Shown one piece after another: positions 51,183 through 63,741 of a stretch of 64,000 nt of DNA. The stretch lies in NCBI GenBank assembly GCA_016806645.1, contig JACSYO010000506.1, forward strand, positions 1,526,001 to 1,590,000, given 5' to 3'. The notes beneath the pieces are model-generated. The model ran no database searches. It was not told the DNA's origin and saw only the letters and a list, made by a program, of their open reading frames with translations. Position numbers and translations under genes: made by a program. Numbering within the stretch: the first letter of the stretch is position 1; every line of letters begins with the position of its first letter. The stretch comes from Ophiodon elongatus (taxonomy: Eukaryota; Chordata; Actinopteri; Perciformes; Hexagrammidae).

Positions 51183-51634
51183 ATCTGAACACCTGTATAA
51201 CCATGGAGGATCACCTGCTGAAGATACACAGGCAAAAGAGAGCTCACTCTTTACTCAGTGGTGATAAATGGACTCTGATTTTGCACATTCAACTTTTTTT
51301 ATACCAACAGCTTGAAATTATCAAATACATTCCCAAAAAATATATTTTATCAGATCACTGACAGCTGATTACGACATGTCTCTTAATTGTATTGAAGTTT
51401 TTAATCTCTTTGGAGTATTTGTGTATTTGTACCACTTGTCATAGTTGTAACTTAATGATTCAATAACTACGTCTGCTGTTCAAGTACATGTTTGATGGTC
51501 ACATTTGACTAGACTGAACAGTATTGTTGCTTGTTTATCTAATATTATGTATTTATATACAACTTCACTGTCAGTTTAGTGGAAATCAGAGGAACTCGTA
51601 TGCAGTGTTTGAGGTTTCTTCACCACTATCAGGA

Positions 51635-51640
51635 AATAAA
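51635..51640 (+). terminator. shprh: Poly(A) signal of SHPRH
   Basis: AATAAA 453 bp after the SHPRH stop, followed by T/GT-rich sequence (51683-51722) that could serve as the downstream element. Confidence 0.6.
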
Positions 51641-52685
51641 CATCTGCTGATGACAGGATGTCAGCCTGTTATGACCAGCTCTTTTTGTCTGGTGCTTTTA
51701 TTGTGGTTTATCTTGCGTTTGTGTAAAAATAGAAGCAGGAAGGAAGCCATTGAGCTTAACTCTCTTTTACAATTTAAGAAGTAGTGAGAGATTATAGCAG
51801 GATTTTCTACTGCCAGACAATCTTCTTAAAGCCATTTGTCTGCCAAAACAATGCCAGACAATTCAGCCCAACACTTAGATGCAAAACAAAAAAAAAGCAC
51901 AAGATTTAGTGTCTTGGAAACTAATCTTGTAAATTAAACTCATAAAAGTCAGAAAGTGTGAGACTTTTTCTGCCACATTATCTCATGCATTTCTTAAATT
52001 ACCACTTACAAATTGTCTGGACAAGTTTAAGAGATATGTGGCTGTTTTATTACATTTCTCCTGTTTTCTTTTGGGGTAAAGTGATGAAAATAATGTTTCC
52101 TCTCTTGTGTTTGCTTGCTCAAGTATTTTATGGTCTCTTCCACCACACACACGTACACTAACAGGTCTTTGGCATCGTGACTGAATTGCCCTCGACTCGT
52201 AATTGCTTTCTTCTCGTCTGACTGACTGGGATTCCCGCACCAGTAAAGATTTTAAAATGTCCAGACAAAGGATGTAGACAACAAAGAGGGCCAGCCCTGT
52301 GCTGTTGTTCCTCTTTACATGGTTACCAGCCTCGTTGTTGCTCCCTGTAGTAAGAAACAGTTGTAAGATGTTTACTAATAGGACATCGGCGCAGTAGGCG
52401 GTAACATACGTGTTACCTTGGACTCCCCTCAGTTCCCCCTATTCATGTGTGGAATCTCATTGTTGGTGGGGACATCATTCAGGCTGCTGTTTTAAAGCCA
52501 GAGGGAGGCTCCTAATTCATTAGAACTGTGTTTCGAGGGTTGGAGTAAGAGAGGGGTACTACGTCTTGTGGTGACAGCGAGCTTTGGTGAATAGTCCCCG
52601 GGAGATTTTACAGAGTTTCGGGGAGAGGGCCAAAAGGTAGTGGAGTGGCTGAGCTAAGAGAAACCAGAGGGAGAGTCCTTGGAAG
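51641..52685. other. Intergenic SHPRH to ZP gene
   Basis: About 1 kb without recognisable coding sequence. The 5' UTR and promoter of the ZP-domain gene must lie at its right end; no TATA box or CpG island is evident. Confidence 0.65.
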
Positions 52686-55600
52686 ATGGCACCTGCCAGT
52701 TTGGTTTTTGCCTGGTTACTGTTCACCATGAGGATGGTCACCTCGGCAGTGTATCTGGAGGCGGAGGAGGAGGGTGAGCTCACACTTCACATCACACACC
52801 CGGCAATTAAGTGTCAAGGGTAAAAAAAAAAAAAAGTGTTTTATATAGGGGAAAAACGTATTCCTTCATGAAGTCAGAGAGCAATTTTTCACATTGATGA
52901 TTATTGGTTTAAAATGGGCTTCCCCGGCTTTAAACTGTGATAATTTATTGCTTCAGGTCAAGTAAAAACACTTTCTAGTTTATTTCACAACAGCAGCAGT
53001 ATAATTTGTAATTAAGCATTTAGTAGGAGTTAAAGTATTCAGATGCTTTTCTTAGGTCAAAGTAGAAAAATACATTACAAACGCAAGTAAAAGTCCTGCA
53101 TTCAAAATCGTAAAGTACAAGTACAGAAGTATCAACAATAAAAGTACTCATTATGCAGCAGACTGACCCCTGTCTGACTAAACACAAAATATTATTTTAT
53201 CAATATTATTGATGCATTAATGGGTAAGCAGCATTATAAGCTATTTTTAACTACTATGTTTACTATTGGTAGTTTCATTTATAAAATACATTATATTTTA
53301 AGAATACGTCATATCGTTTGTTTGTAAAATCTTATTTGAAAAGTAACTTTAGCAGTACAAGTACAATATTGCCCTCTTAAATGTACTGGAGTAGAAGTAT
53401 AAAATCACGGAAAATGGAAATACTACTGTATTTGACTTGTGTACTTAGTTACGTTCCACCACCGACGTTTGGACATCAGTGGCTGGCCTTTGTGTGTAAA
53501 ACATACAGATTGTGTATTAACAAGTATTAACATATGTGATAACACACAGTCAATATAAATATCTTTACTTTGATGGGGGGAAATGGATAGAGCTCAAAGT
53601 TTTAAAAATCATCAGCATCCCTTTACATTAAACTAATTTTGGTTTTGTGTGAGATTAATCTGTTCTTTACTTCCTCCTGTTAGAGCTCAATGACACGGTC
53701 ATTTGTACCAACGACCATATGGAGGTTGTTATTCCCAGTGCTTTTTTCCTCAACAAAGTGCCTCCAGTTTATGTAAGTGAGCACCAACAAAACCCTAAAG
53801 TATTTTCCCTTTTTTTATTTCACTGATGTCCTAATATATTTGCAGTGCGATATTGATTCCTTATCTATTTATTGTTTTGTTTAGGTTTGGGATTTGCATT
53901 TAAATGATCCGGAGTGCCGTGGCGTTGAGGTCGGAGATGACTACATTTTCAGCATTAAGACAAATCTCTCCGACTGTGGAACAATAATGGTATTCACCTT
54001 CTTTTGCATGAAAGTCTTTGAGAACTTCTTAGTCCGGCCATGTCAGCAGGAGACAAATAGTCTAACTAATCAAATATTGCACGTGAACTCAGACATTTAG
54101 GACAACCCTTAACAAAGGCTGAAGACAAATTAAACTTGGTATCTCTATTATTGACAACATTAAGACCCCCATCATCATAAATCAACTATTTTACGATGTC
54201 TACGGTTGTCGTGGGAACTGGGCCCCCAATCAGGATCTTTTCATTGCCAAAAACTACTTTAGTTGATTTATCGCACTTTACATAACAGTAAAAGATAACT
54301 TGAATAAGACCAGACACTTTTTTTTCTGCTGTGACGGAAATGTGGACTGAGGGTCTGTGTTCAGACGGGTATTATGGAATTAGCTCAGAGCAAGTATAAT
54401 AAGATGGACAGAGAAAGGCACATACTCTGAGCCCAGACAGAAAGGAGTGAAGAGAAAAGAAGAGGGGGTGGCGTGCATGTCAAGAAAGAAGGGCGACGTT
54501 GTTCCTTTTCCCTCCATCAGCACAGGACCTTATTCAAAGCAGCAAGGGCACCCTGAATGGCCTCGTGGTTCTAAATTATCGGGATTTACATGGAAATGAT
54601 GATTATTTGTTGATGTTCACTGAATAGGAAAGCCGTAAATCATTGGCCAACTAGCCTCCTGATTATTTCAATCAAGACACTCGTGGATTTTAGAAAAGGG
54701 TAAATCCCTACTTCAGCACACGAGTGTCCTTGAATTACTTGCCTGGAATGCATGACGATTTTTCTTTTCTTGTAAAGCAAGCAGAAGGTTAACACAGCTT
54801 TCAACAGGGAGGAAATCTCCCAGTGCTCCACCTCATGAGTTTAACAAGGTGTTTTCGCATTGCGGCTGAGAAAAGTACGCCTGCTCTGGATTAGATGGCT
54901 GTTGCTAAAGGAGAAGAATGCCATAGCTGTCAATCTTGCTTTCACCTTGAAACTTTTAAACCCGCTGTCAAGAGAAGAAATGAAAGAATTGTTGACTTTA
55001 AAGGTCAGCCGTTTCTATTGAAACATGACAGCATCCTCTGTCATGTTTCAGCCACAGTTCTGCATTTGTGAGACAGCGAGCCTTCACGTTACCCGGTTAT
55101 AAGTGCAGGTGCCAGCGGGGATCTGTTGTGGCGTATTGGAAATCCGTTGCTCGCTACAGAGACACGTCAGTGGTGCTCGTAGTGGGGGGCTGTGTGTTTA
55201 CCGAGAGGTAGTAAAAGATGTCTCAAATGTTAGAGCTCAAGGCAATTGGTCCTGCTCAGAGACCACAGAAGCCGTCCTCCATCTGCACTCAGCAGGAGCC
55301 CGGACAAACCTGGGACACAACCTTTTCACCCGTCCACATTTTACGTTTTTTACCCATGTCAAAGGTGCAAACACTTGAATAATGAGCAGTATCGCCCACA
55401 TTTACATTGTGTAAAAGGATGATAACTGTAGAAGTTCTAGCTTGGGAAAGAGACATAATGGAACCTCTGTTATGTTTTAATGTGATTTTGATAACAAGGA
55501 AATGTTTTTTTCCTTGATATAACATTTTGATGGTTCTGGGTTTCCAAAAAGTGAGAATTTGCTGCTTTTCATCGTAGTAAACTTTAGATTTGTGGGTTTT

Positions 55601-58600
55601 GGTCTGTTGGTTGAACAAAAAAAAAAAGACATTTATTGATACCATCTTGGGCTCTTGAAAATGATGGTGAGCATTTTCTTTTTTTTATACTTTTTTCTGA
55701 TGTTTTATAGACTAATTCATTAATAAAGAAAAATAACTGGCAGATTAATTAGTAATGAAAATAGCTGTTAGTTGCAGCCCTTAGGTCATGTACTGCTGTC
55801 CTTGCTCTGTGCTAAGTCAGTACTGTCATCAACCATCTCTTTAGCCTGGGAATGATGAAGCGATGACACGATTAGTCAAATCCATCATTTGGTCCATCGA
55901 GAACATCAAACAGCAGATATTTTATTTGTTTATTTGGATTCACTACTAACAACTCATCTTCCTGGGGTCCTTTTGATACTTGATGCATTGTCATTAAAAG
56001 TAATTTTTCAAGCAATGATGCCAAACATTCTCCAGTCATGCATTCTCATAGATGAGGATTTGCTGCTATTCTATTCATTATGTGACAGTAAATTGAATAT
56101 ATTTGTGTTGTGGACTGTTCGTCAGGCAAACAACCATTTGAGAATGTCGCCTTGGGTTTTAGGATATTGTGAATTTTCATTTCTTTCTAACAATTTACAT
56201 AAATCAAATGAATAATAACTGAAACAAAGCAATAATCTGCAAGTTAACCAATGATGAATTACTCATTTGTTTCAGAAAACTGCTTACTCAAATAAGCAAG
56301 GTTCACTGCCCAGTTTGTTTTATAGTTATATAGAATTAAAAGAGTTGAAAGATGTTGCTGTGTAATGTTTGGCCACAAGGTAGCTGAGTGTAGGTCACTG
56401 GGTCACCACCAGGATTGTTGAGCTGCCTGAGGTTTTGATTGACTAAATTAAATCTGTAAGAAGAGACACCCTCTTGATATCAGATACCTGCTCTCTTCCA
56501 GCTGCCTTTCACTGAACGTCCACGCCAGATTGCTGCAGTGGTTCACACGCAGAATAGCATAGTGGATATCTATTCTTGAATTGGCAAAAGGAAAAGAAAT
56601 GTATTGCACTTAGCAAATAAAATGTGTCCAACTTGATTATTTTAAATTGACTTTTATTCTCTCCTCAGGCCTCAGATGATACACACATCATGTTCATAAA
56701 CACTATACACAACAACGATTCAGATGTTATAACGAGGAACTATATCAACATAACATTTGTATGCCGCTACCCCGTAAACTACCTGGTCCAACAACCCAAC
56801 GGTGAAAACATGATTAGAGTTGACGTCAGGTAAGTTTAATTTAATCTACTCCGGAATGGTTTTTATTATTGGGTTTTAACACGGTCTTTCTTTAATCCTC
56901 TGTCTATCTACAGAACCATCACTTTGAACACAGAGGATGGGAACTTTTCCGTGTCGATGTTGCTGTACAAAGACAAAGCGTTTGAGGACCGATGGACCAC
57001 CGTCCCATCGCTGACGCTGGATGATGACATCTTTGTGAAAGTCTTCATGGTAAATCACCTTGATTGATACTACAGAGTATTAATATATTACTAAAGAATT
57101 CAACTGAATATGCACCTTACCTGATGATTGTGTACAATTTCGTCATGTAGAGCAGTATTTTGTGTTTTGGATGATATGCCATAAAGGAAAAATGGTAGTA
57201 AAATGTAATGAGTCCAGAGATTGTGTATGCTGAGCTTTGAAAAACACATTAAAATATTCTTACTATTGACAGCTATTTTTGGAGTAGATTAAGCACGTTG
57301 TTACACAACATTAAGCAATTAGTTGTGGATGTTCCCAGCAATGGTGGAAATACAACACTCGACCCCATGACCAGATAGTAATTTGAGCGTTGCCCCTCTA
57401 CTCTTCTGTGTTGTTATAACAGCTTGGTACAGTCTACAGCTGTTGTTTACTTACTATGTATCATCAGTTTGTGACCCAGTAAGGAAAGGTAATAACCTTG
57501 TGTAAAGAATGACTCAACTCTCTCTGTCTGACAGATACCGGCTCACCTGATGCTGCGTATGGAGAGATGCTGGGCTACACCGACCAGTGATCCATACAGC
57601 AATATTCAGTACACCTTCATCCGAGACAGGTAGACCCTGGAACAGTTAAAAACGAAATATTTCTTATTTAATATGAGCAAATAGGTGAGGGAGGGGAGGG
57701 AGGGGGGGCAAACATCTCATAGTGCAGCTATACAGTGGCATAGCCTGTTTTCCATTTGCCATGTTGCAGCAGAAAAAGTACGAATAAAATAGGTTGAGAT
57801 ACTTTGTATTTGTTATGTTGAAATCTGCTTATGGCATGTGTGACACACACACACGCACACACACACAAACAAAATAACTAAGTCCTCTTACAGGAGCACT
57901 GTTGAAATCTGAAATAAGAGAATTTGTTGCTCAGAGAGCTGGCCAGACACTCAGAGCCTGGTCATGTGACTCTTGTCTGAGAGGTCACGTGCATTTCACT
58001 TCAACAGCTGTGCATGTCCTTGACAACCAGGCAGTATTTGGAACTGTAAGCAACAGCAGGGCAATGAAATGCACAATGATTTCAAAATGCCGGAGGGAAA
58101 AGAAAATACAACTCCGTCTCGCACTGTGCTGAATCACTTGGATAGTATTTACTACATTTCTAAAATTTGCAATTCATCATATCAGTTGAAATATGTTCGT
58201 TGTCTCTATTTTTAAAGTACAGTATTTCATTCTCATTAACACCGGGCCTCCCTGACTTCTCCGTCTCCCTTCCCGTAGCTGCCCGGTGCTGTCAAATGAA
58301 CAGACCCTTAGTGTGCTGAAGAATGGCCAGGGCCCGGAGGCCACGTTCAGGATACAAATGTTCAAGTTTGTCGGCAGCTCTTACACCAACGTCTTCCTCC
58401 ATTGCAACGTCCAGATCTGCCACAACACCCCGGGGCTGTGTCAGCCTGTGAGTGAGCTCGTGCAACCCCCATTCCTCAAACTGGTAGTCAGAGGCCAGTT
58501 GAGACAAGTAGCCTGCTATATGTGCAGCTTATGTCCTTAATATAGACCCATTGGCCTAGAATTGTTTTTGAGCCATATGATCTTGTGTAGTTAAGCTCCA

Positions 58601-59105
58601 AGTCTCAATTTGAAATGTGCACTGCTTGACACCGAGACTTATGTTTCTCTGTTGTTTTACTCATTTATTTGCCAAACAGAACTGTTCCAGTGAAGGTGAA
58701 TTAATCAGGACACGCAGAGACATCCCTATGTCCCATACAGTGTCTTATGGACCAATCAGACGACTACTTAACAGTGAAAAACCCAGTCTGAGTATGTTTA
58801 TTTCCTCCCTGTATCTCATATGGATCTCAGAGCTTTACCTTTTAAATCTTTAAAATCTTAAGAGATTCTAGATAAGTGTATGTAATTCACATGCAAAGTG
58901 TGGTTCCACCTGTTTCCTTTTCTATGTAGATGCAGGCAGATTCCCTCATGTGGAGACTTTTGTCCTCGGAGGGCTGCTGGTCGTCTTGCTGCTGATCTCA
59001 GGAGTGTTTGGGAGGCTGTGGCTTCGCTCCAGGCGTTTCTACCCAGCGCGGGAGGCGCAGCTCACTTTGTCCAACATTCACCACATTTCAGAGGTGGCCT
59101 CATGA
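52686..59105 (+). CDS. ZP-domain single-pass membrane protein (9 exons, 376 aa)
   Basis: Exons 52686-52773, 53684-53772, 53885-53989, 56669-56829, 56914-57049, 57535-57629, 58279-58447, 58680-58791 and 58930-59105 join in frame with GT-AG sites. A signal peptide (about 1-20) leads to ZP-N with four cysteines (37, 70, 90, 126). ZP-C has six (205, 226, 267, 272, 279, 283) and the uromodulin-like words RCWATPTS and FLHC. A furin-type RTRR (291-294) follows, then VSYGPI (302-307), like the external hydrophobic patch that blocks early polymerisation. A transmembrane helix (about 328-346) and a basic tail end the protein. Six N-glycosylation sequons are visible. This is the layout of secreted, cleaved, filament-forming ZP proteins. 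There is no EGF, CUB or trefoil domain. It is nearest to the UMOD/GP2/ZPLD1 group by eye, but I cannot assign an ortholog. It shares its strand with SHPRH and FBXO30. Confidence 0.92.
53010..53470. mobile_element. Probable teleost dispersed repeat (intron 1 of ZP gene)
   Basis: Words such as AAGTAAAAGTCCTGCATTCA, AAAGTACTCATTATGCAG and the end GTACTTAGTTACGTTCCACC match, from memory, a very common fish repeat. It fills much of the intron between the signal-peptide exon and the next exon. Confidence 0.65.
55019..55050. repeat. Perfect 13-bp inverted repeat (hairpin)
   Basis: TGAAACATGACAG (55019-55031) and CTGTCATGTTTCA (55038-55050) are exact complements with a six-base loop; inside intron 3 of the ZP gene. 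Too short for a microRNA precursor as seen. Confidence 0.9.
55500..55790. mobile_element. Relic of the 33145-33475 repeat family, inverted
   Basis: Ends with GAAAATAGCTGTTAGTTGCAG and contains several ATTAAT blocks, as expected for the reverse complement of the family at 33145-33475. Diverged, so tentative. Confidence 0.4.
57844..57867. repeat. (CA)n short tract
   Basis: About 12 CA units with one G and one extra A, in ZP gene intron 6. A G-rich run lies about 150 bp upstream (57685-57708). Confidence 0.85.
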
Positions 59106-60240
59106 ATCAGGGGATCATGGACCTTCTTGATCAAAGAAATGAACACACAAATGCATAAACATGTAAAGAAAATACAAACACACATGTACAGGTGTGATTT
59201 ATTATAGTAATATTAATGATGAAAATCTTGCATATGTTTCTCTTCATAGAATTAATTTCCTGGATTGTAAGAAATCAGCTTAATAAAATAATCTCCCTCA
59301 AGGGTTGTCTCAATTGTTATTTTTCCAGTACTGAAAAAGTGTATATTCTAATACTCAAGCACTGTTTTGAGGTACTTTACCGGAGTATTTCTATTTCATG
59401 CAACTTTGTACTGCCGCTTTACTACATTTCAGAGGGAAATATTGTTGTTTTTACACCACCACAGTTGACAGCTATAGTTACTATGTATCTAGATAAAATC
59501 TGAATCTGCCAAGCATATGACCATAAAAAGGTGCATTGTTATAGATTAAACTGCCCAACAGTGTTAAATAGTTAAAATGCAACACAACAATACATAGTAA
59601 AAAGTGAGTACTTTCTGGTATTAACTGATAGGTCATTTGGTTTTTAATACTTTAAATGCATTACCTTTACTTGTGACGGGAGAATTGTATATGGTTTTAT
59701 TTTTACTTGTCTCATTATGAAAAAATCCCATTAAAAGACCAAAAACAACTGTCTGTCTCAATAATGTTACATCCTTACCTTGTCTGTGTAATTTTTTTTT
59801 TTTCAAATGAGAGTAAATAATAAATTTGTTGGGGATTATTTCCGCTGATTGATTAGATGTGAACATGAATGAATAGTTACAGCACCAGGACAAGGAATGT
59901 GGGATTGACAAAAACATTTACCACACTGCCCATGTTCGGGGTAATGAAGGAGCATGTAATCCACTGCAACAGTGGCATGTGGAATAGTTTTTGGACAACT
60001 GTGTCACAGAGGAATATGCTTCATCATGCTTTGGCTACACGGGCAAGTTGATCAACAGCCTCAGCACTTCATCAGCCACCACTTCGTCCTTTATAAGTCA
60101 TTAGAATTGCCTGGCAAGAGTCTGCACCCAGAAATAAAAACAGCACAGAGACATTTCTCGAGTGATTAAATGTAAAACTGTCCTCTGGGGGGGCATTCCC
60201 CCACTCTGCCCTTTCATGGGGTCAAAAACCTAACGACTTG
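59106..60240. other. Intergenic ZP gene to FBXO30
   Basis: About 1.1 kb. It begins with the ZP gene 3' UTR, with a possible AATAAA at about 59282-59287, then the dispersed repeat at 59320-59600, then sequence with no feature recognised. Confidence 0.6.
59320..59600. mobile_element. Probable teleost dispersed repeat
   Basis: Blocks GAGTATTTCTATTTCATGCA, CTACATTTCAGAGGGAAATA and TTGACAGCTATAGTTACT match, from memory, the other half or reverse orientation of the common repeat also seen at 53010-53470. Confidence 0.6.
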
Positions 60241-60491
60241 GGCCATTTTACGTGATGACGTAGGCGGCGACGTCGCACACCAGCAGGACCAACACACAAA
60301 CGCCGACTCAGAGCAGCGAGAAGGGGGGAGAGACTCACAGCCGGAGAACCAGCCGCAGCCAGTTCACATCCCCACCGGAGGACCTGCACACGTTTATTCC
60401 CGTTAACACGTTTATGTGGCCGAAGTGTTCACGTGGCTGATGTCGACGGCGCCGATTTAAAAAGCAAAGAAGTGTCGATAAAGTAACTCGG
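60240..60491 (+). promoter_or_regulatory. fbxo30: FBXO30 promoter and non-coding first exon
   Basis: A CpG-rich stretch begins near 60250 with a CRE-like TGACGTA (60256-60262) and no TATA box. A donor CTCGG|GTGAGT ends a probable first exon at 60491. The matching acceptor TTTTCAG at 61378 opens the exon that carries the FBXO30 start codon, leaving a 5' UTR segment at 61379-61435. Exact transcription start is unknown. Confidence 0.65.
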
Positions 60492-61378
60492 GTGAGTAGT
60501 TTCTTAACGATGTCAGCTGGCCGAGGAGCGAAGTTTAGCTGCTACTTGCTAACTGGCCATGTTGTTCTTCTTTTGTTTAACTTAACTAAAGTTTTGTTTA
60601 CTCACGAACTCGCAAGTTTCCCTGGACAGTCGTCATGTAAACAACTCATTACGGTTAAAAAAAAATCAAGACCGAGGTGACGTCATCGCCGCTCAGAATA
60701 ATATAACTGTTTTAATTATTAGAGCCGGTTTTGTTTTGTAGCTGTTTTGCTAACCTGCTTGCGTAATTCTAAACAAGGCTGCAAATAGTTCAACAACACA
60801 GCAGTTCTTTGTGGTTTGGACCAGCAGCATTGTTGTGGGGTCTTTAGATTAATGTTAGCCAGCATTTGTTCTCCTGCAAATCCCTTCACACAATCAACAC
60901 CGCAGAATAAGCCCCGAGGCTGCTGCTGCTGATGATGATTCAGAGGTATTTACTTCAACAGTTTGGTAAATTTCAACATCTTCAGCAAGCTCCAGTTCCT
61001 AGAGCTGAAAGGTGAGGTGAGGGGAGGGGGGGTCAGGGGGTCAGGTTGACCCTGTAAAGTCCTGGAGGAACCGGTGTTACCATGAAACCTAAGAGGGAGG
61101 GGGGGCAGGGGGGATTGTGAAAGATTACAGAACAGCTTGTGTTTAGTAAACATGCAGAGAAAGAACACGTGTGAGACTTGGTTACAGAGTAGTTTGACGA
61201 CAAGGTACCTCGTGTGTGTTATGTCGGTTGAAATAAAGTTCATGGGCTCCTGTAACACCAGCATGCATTGTTACAGCTGGCTGCGTCGTCTTCCAACCTT
61301 AAGCCTTGTTGTTATGACTTATTTTTAGTTTATTGTGTCTGGACTATTGAAATAAGAGTATTATTGTTGACTTTTCAG
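60492..61378 (+). other. fbxo30: FBXO30 5' UTR intron
   Basis: An 887-bp GT-AG intron predicted between the non-coding exon and the coding exon. It contains G-rich blocks at about 61008-61045 and 61090-61113. No coding sequence is seen. Confidence 0.65.
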
Positions 61379-61435
61379 GGTTGAACTTCTTTTTCCTGCC
61401 ACAACCAGTCGGGCAAGGAGCGATACCGAACCAAA

Positions 61436-63741
61436 ATGGAGGGCCTGCACTCTCACTGCCTTAAATGCTTCAACAGGAGATGCATGATAAGACCAGAGAC
61501 GGGCGTCTGCTGCAACCTCATCTGCTGTCCTCTCGTCTGTGGGGCAGTTTTTCACTCGTGCAAACTAGAGGAACACCGTCTGCTGTGTCCATATGAACGG
61601 CTGCCATGCCTCAACAGCGTGTTCGGCTGCCCGTTCACCATTGCAAGGATCAGGATGGCAAAACACCTGTCGACGTGCCCGGCCAGTATAGTGTGCTGTA
61701 CTATGGAGTGGAATCGCTGGCCCGTGAGCTACTCTGATCGCAAGTCCTATGAAAACTTGAGCAAAGACTTTGATGAGGTGGAGCAGCTAGACATGGCTTT
61801 GGCTCTGCAGGATCAGAGGATGTTGTTGGAGTCCCTGAAGGTCACGACCACCGTGTCAAGGAATGGAGACAAGGAAGCCGATGAAAGTGACAAAATGGCC
61901 ACAGCGTCAAGTCTGCCTGAGACAGTGTTGGGTAATGTAACAGTGGAAATGGAAGAGGAGCCTTATAATGGGTTGTATAGAGCCTCAGTGGAGACGAGCA
62001 GAAGTTTAGCAGCGGCCTTGGACATCCTCAGCAATGGCAAGGATATCGAAGTAATCGTTGGAAATTTAAATGGAGAAAAGACTGATAAGAATGGAGCACT
62101 CCACAATGGAGAAAATGGAGATATTCGTAATGTTTGCGTCGAGGGTGTGAAGAATGTAGATATGCAGGAGAGCGACTCTGATTCAGAGTGTGAGCTCGGA
62201 GCGGTCGGTGGAGTGGACTGCGCAGTCAGGCCAAATGGAGAAGAAGACGTTATCAGCTGGGCCGAAGAAAAGGATTTTGTGGAGTTGTTTTTTGACGAGA
62301 AGGAAAACATTATCGAGGAGCCGATTGATGACTCCAACCTCGTCTGGCCAGAGATGCCTCAGAATTACATGCCGGTTGTAGCACTGGAACCTCCCGTGCC
62401 ACAACAAGCACCAGTTCCACGTCCGATGCCATTCCTGCTGTCTGAACATGTGAGAAATAACTTCTTACAACAGTTGCCTACTGAACTCAGGTATAGGTGT
62501 TTGGAGCGCAAACTACAGAATGTAGAAGTGCTGAGAGGAATAAGTATGTTTACATTTAACGGCCGTCGGGCTCTGCTGTCAGACCCTTACTTGTTCCGAG
62601 CCAAGATGGAAGATAAGGCAGTAGACACATCAGACCTGGAAGTAGCAGATGACCCGATGGGCCTCCACGGCATCGACCTCATCACTGCCGCGTTGCTCTT
62701 TTGCCTCGGAGACTCTCCGGGAGGCAGAGGAATCTCTGACAGCAGGTTTGTCGATGGCTACCACATCGACTTCGGGACTCAGACGTTCTCCTTCCCTTCA
62801 GCCATTCTCGCAACCAACACAATGGTGGGAGATATCGCTTCGGCCTCAGCATGCGATCATGCCAGCCCGCAGCTCTCCAATCCGAGCCCCTTCCACACTC
62901 TAAGACTGGACCTGGTGCTGGAATGTGTGGCCCGATACCAGACGAAGCAGCGCTCCATGTTCACGTTTGTGTGTGGCCAGCTATTCCGGCGGGATGAGTT
63001 TCCGTCTCATTTCAAAAATGTTCATGGGGATATTCACGCCGGACTCAACGGCTGGATGGAGCAACGCTGCCCCTTGGCCTACTACGGCTGCACCTACTCC
63101 CAAAGACGGTTCTGCCCGTCGGTACAGGGCTTCAGAATCATCCATGACAGGCACCTCGGCTCGTTCGGGGTTAAGCCCAGTTTGCCCTTAAAACCCGGGG
63201 AAACCCTCCCAAGAAAACCCTGTCGCTTTGCCTCTCACGGCGATCAATTCAGCGGCCTTCCATTCGAAGTGTTGCAGCACATAGCGAGCTTCCTGGACAG
63301 CTTCAGCCTGTGCCAACTGTCCAGAGTGTCCTGCGCCATGAGGGAGGTCTGCGCTAGTCTGCTCCAGATGCGCGGCATGGTCGTCCTCCTGTGGGAGAAG
63401 AAACGGCGTGCCGATGGGTCTTCGACATGGCAGATCACTAACAAGGTTGGTCATTTTTTGCTATTCTTTGAGGAAGTACGGTGCACCTGTATATTGTCAC
63501 GGCATGAGAAGTGGTTGACCTGTTGTCTTTCGTTCAGGTGTGGCGATTCAGCACAGCTTTTGGGACCGTGAATGAGTGGAAGTTTGCCAACATCGCCAGC
63601 ATGGCCGACCACCTCAAGACGTGCCAGTTCAACAAGATTACTCGTCGGGAGGAGGCGATCCCTCTGCCCTGCATGTGCTTCACCAGAGAGCTCACGAAAG
63701 AGGGAAGGTGTTTACGCTCAGTTCTCAAACCAGTAGCATAA
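61436..63741 (+). CDS. fbxo30: FBXO30, F-box ubiquitin-ligase receptor (2 coding exons, 737 aa)
   Basis: Substrate receptor of an SCF (SKP1-CUL1-F-box) E3 ligase, known in mammals as MUSA1 for its role in muscle mass under BMP control. Coding exons are 61436-63445 and 63538-63741, joined in phase 0 (AAG|GTTGGT donor, TTCAG acceptor). The N-terminus is a Cys-rich TRAF-type zinc finger (about residues 5-95). An acidic, low-complexity middle follows (about 210-310), and the F-box begins at about residue 603 (LPFEVLQHIASFLD). The C-terminus reads REEAIPLPCMCFTREL and ends LRSVLKPVA, as in the family. The usual length is about 745 residues. Reading through the donor gives a longer open frame to 63571, but that loses the conserved C-terminus. 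FBXO40 is the alternative; the neighbours and tail fit FBXO30. Confidence 0.96.

Larger units (their letters stand above)
53990..56668 (+). other. ZP gene intron 3
   Basis: The 2.7-kb intron falls inside the ZP-N coding region. It contains a perfect hairpin at 55019-55050 and a repeat relic near 55500-55790. A plus-strand frame at 53894-54100 simply reads through the exon 3 donor and is not a separate gene. Confidence 0.8.

Noticed and set aside
61436..63571. FBXO30 as a single 711-residue open frame
   Set aside because: The last part reads through an intron. Splicing 63445 to 63538 restores the conserved C-terminus.
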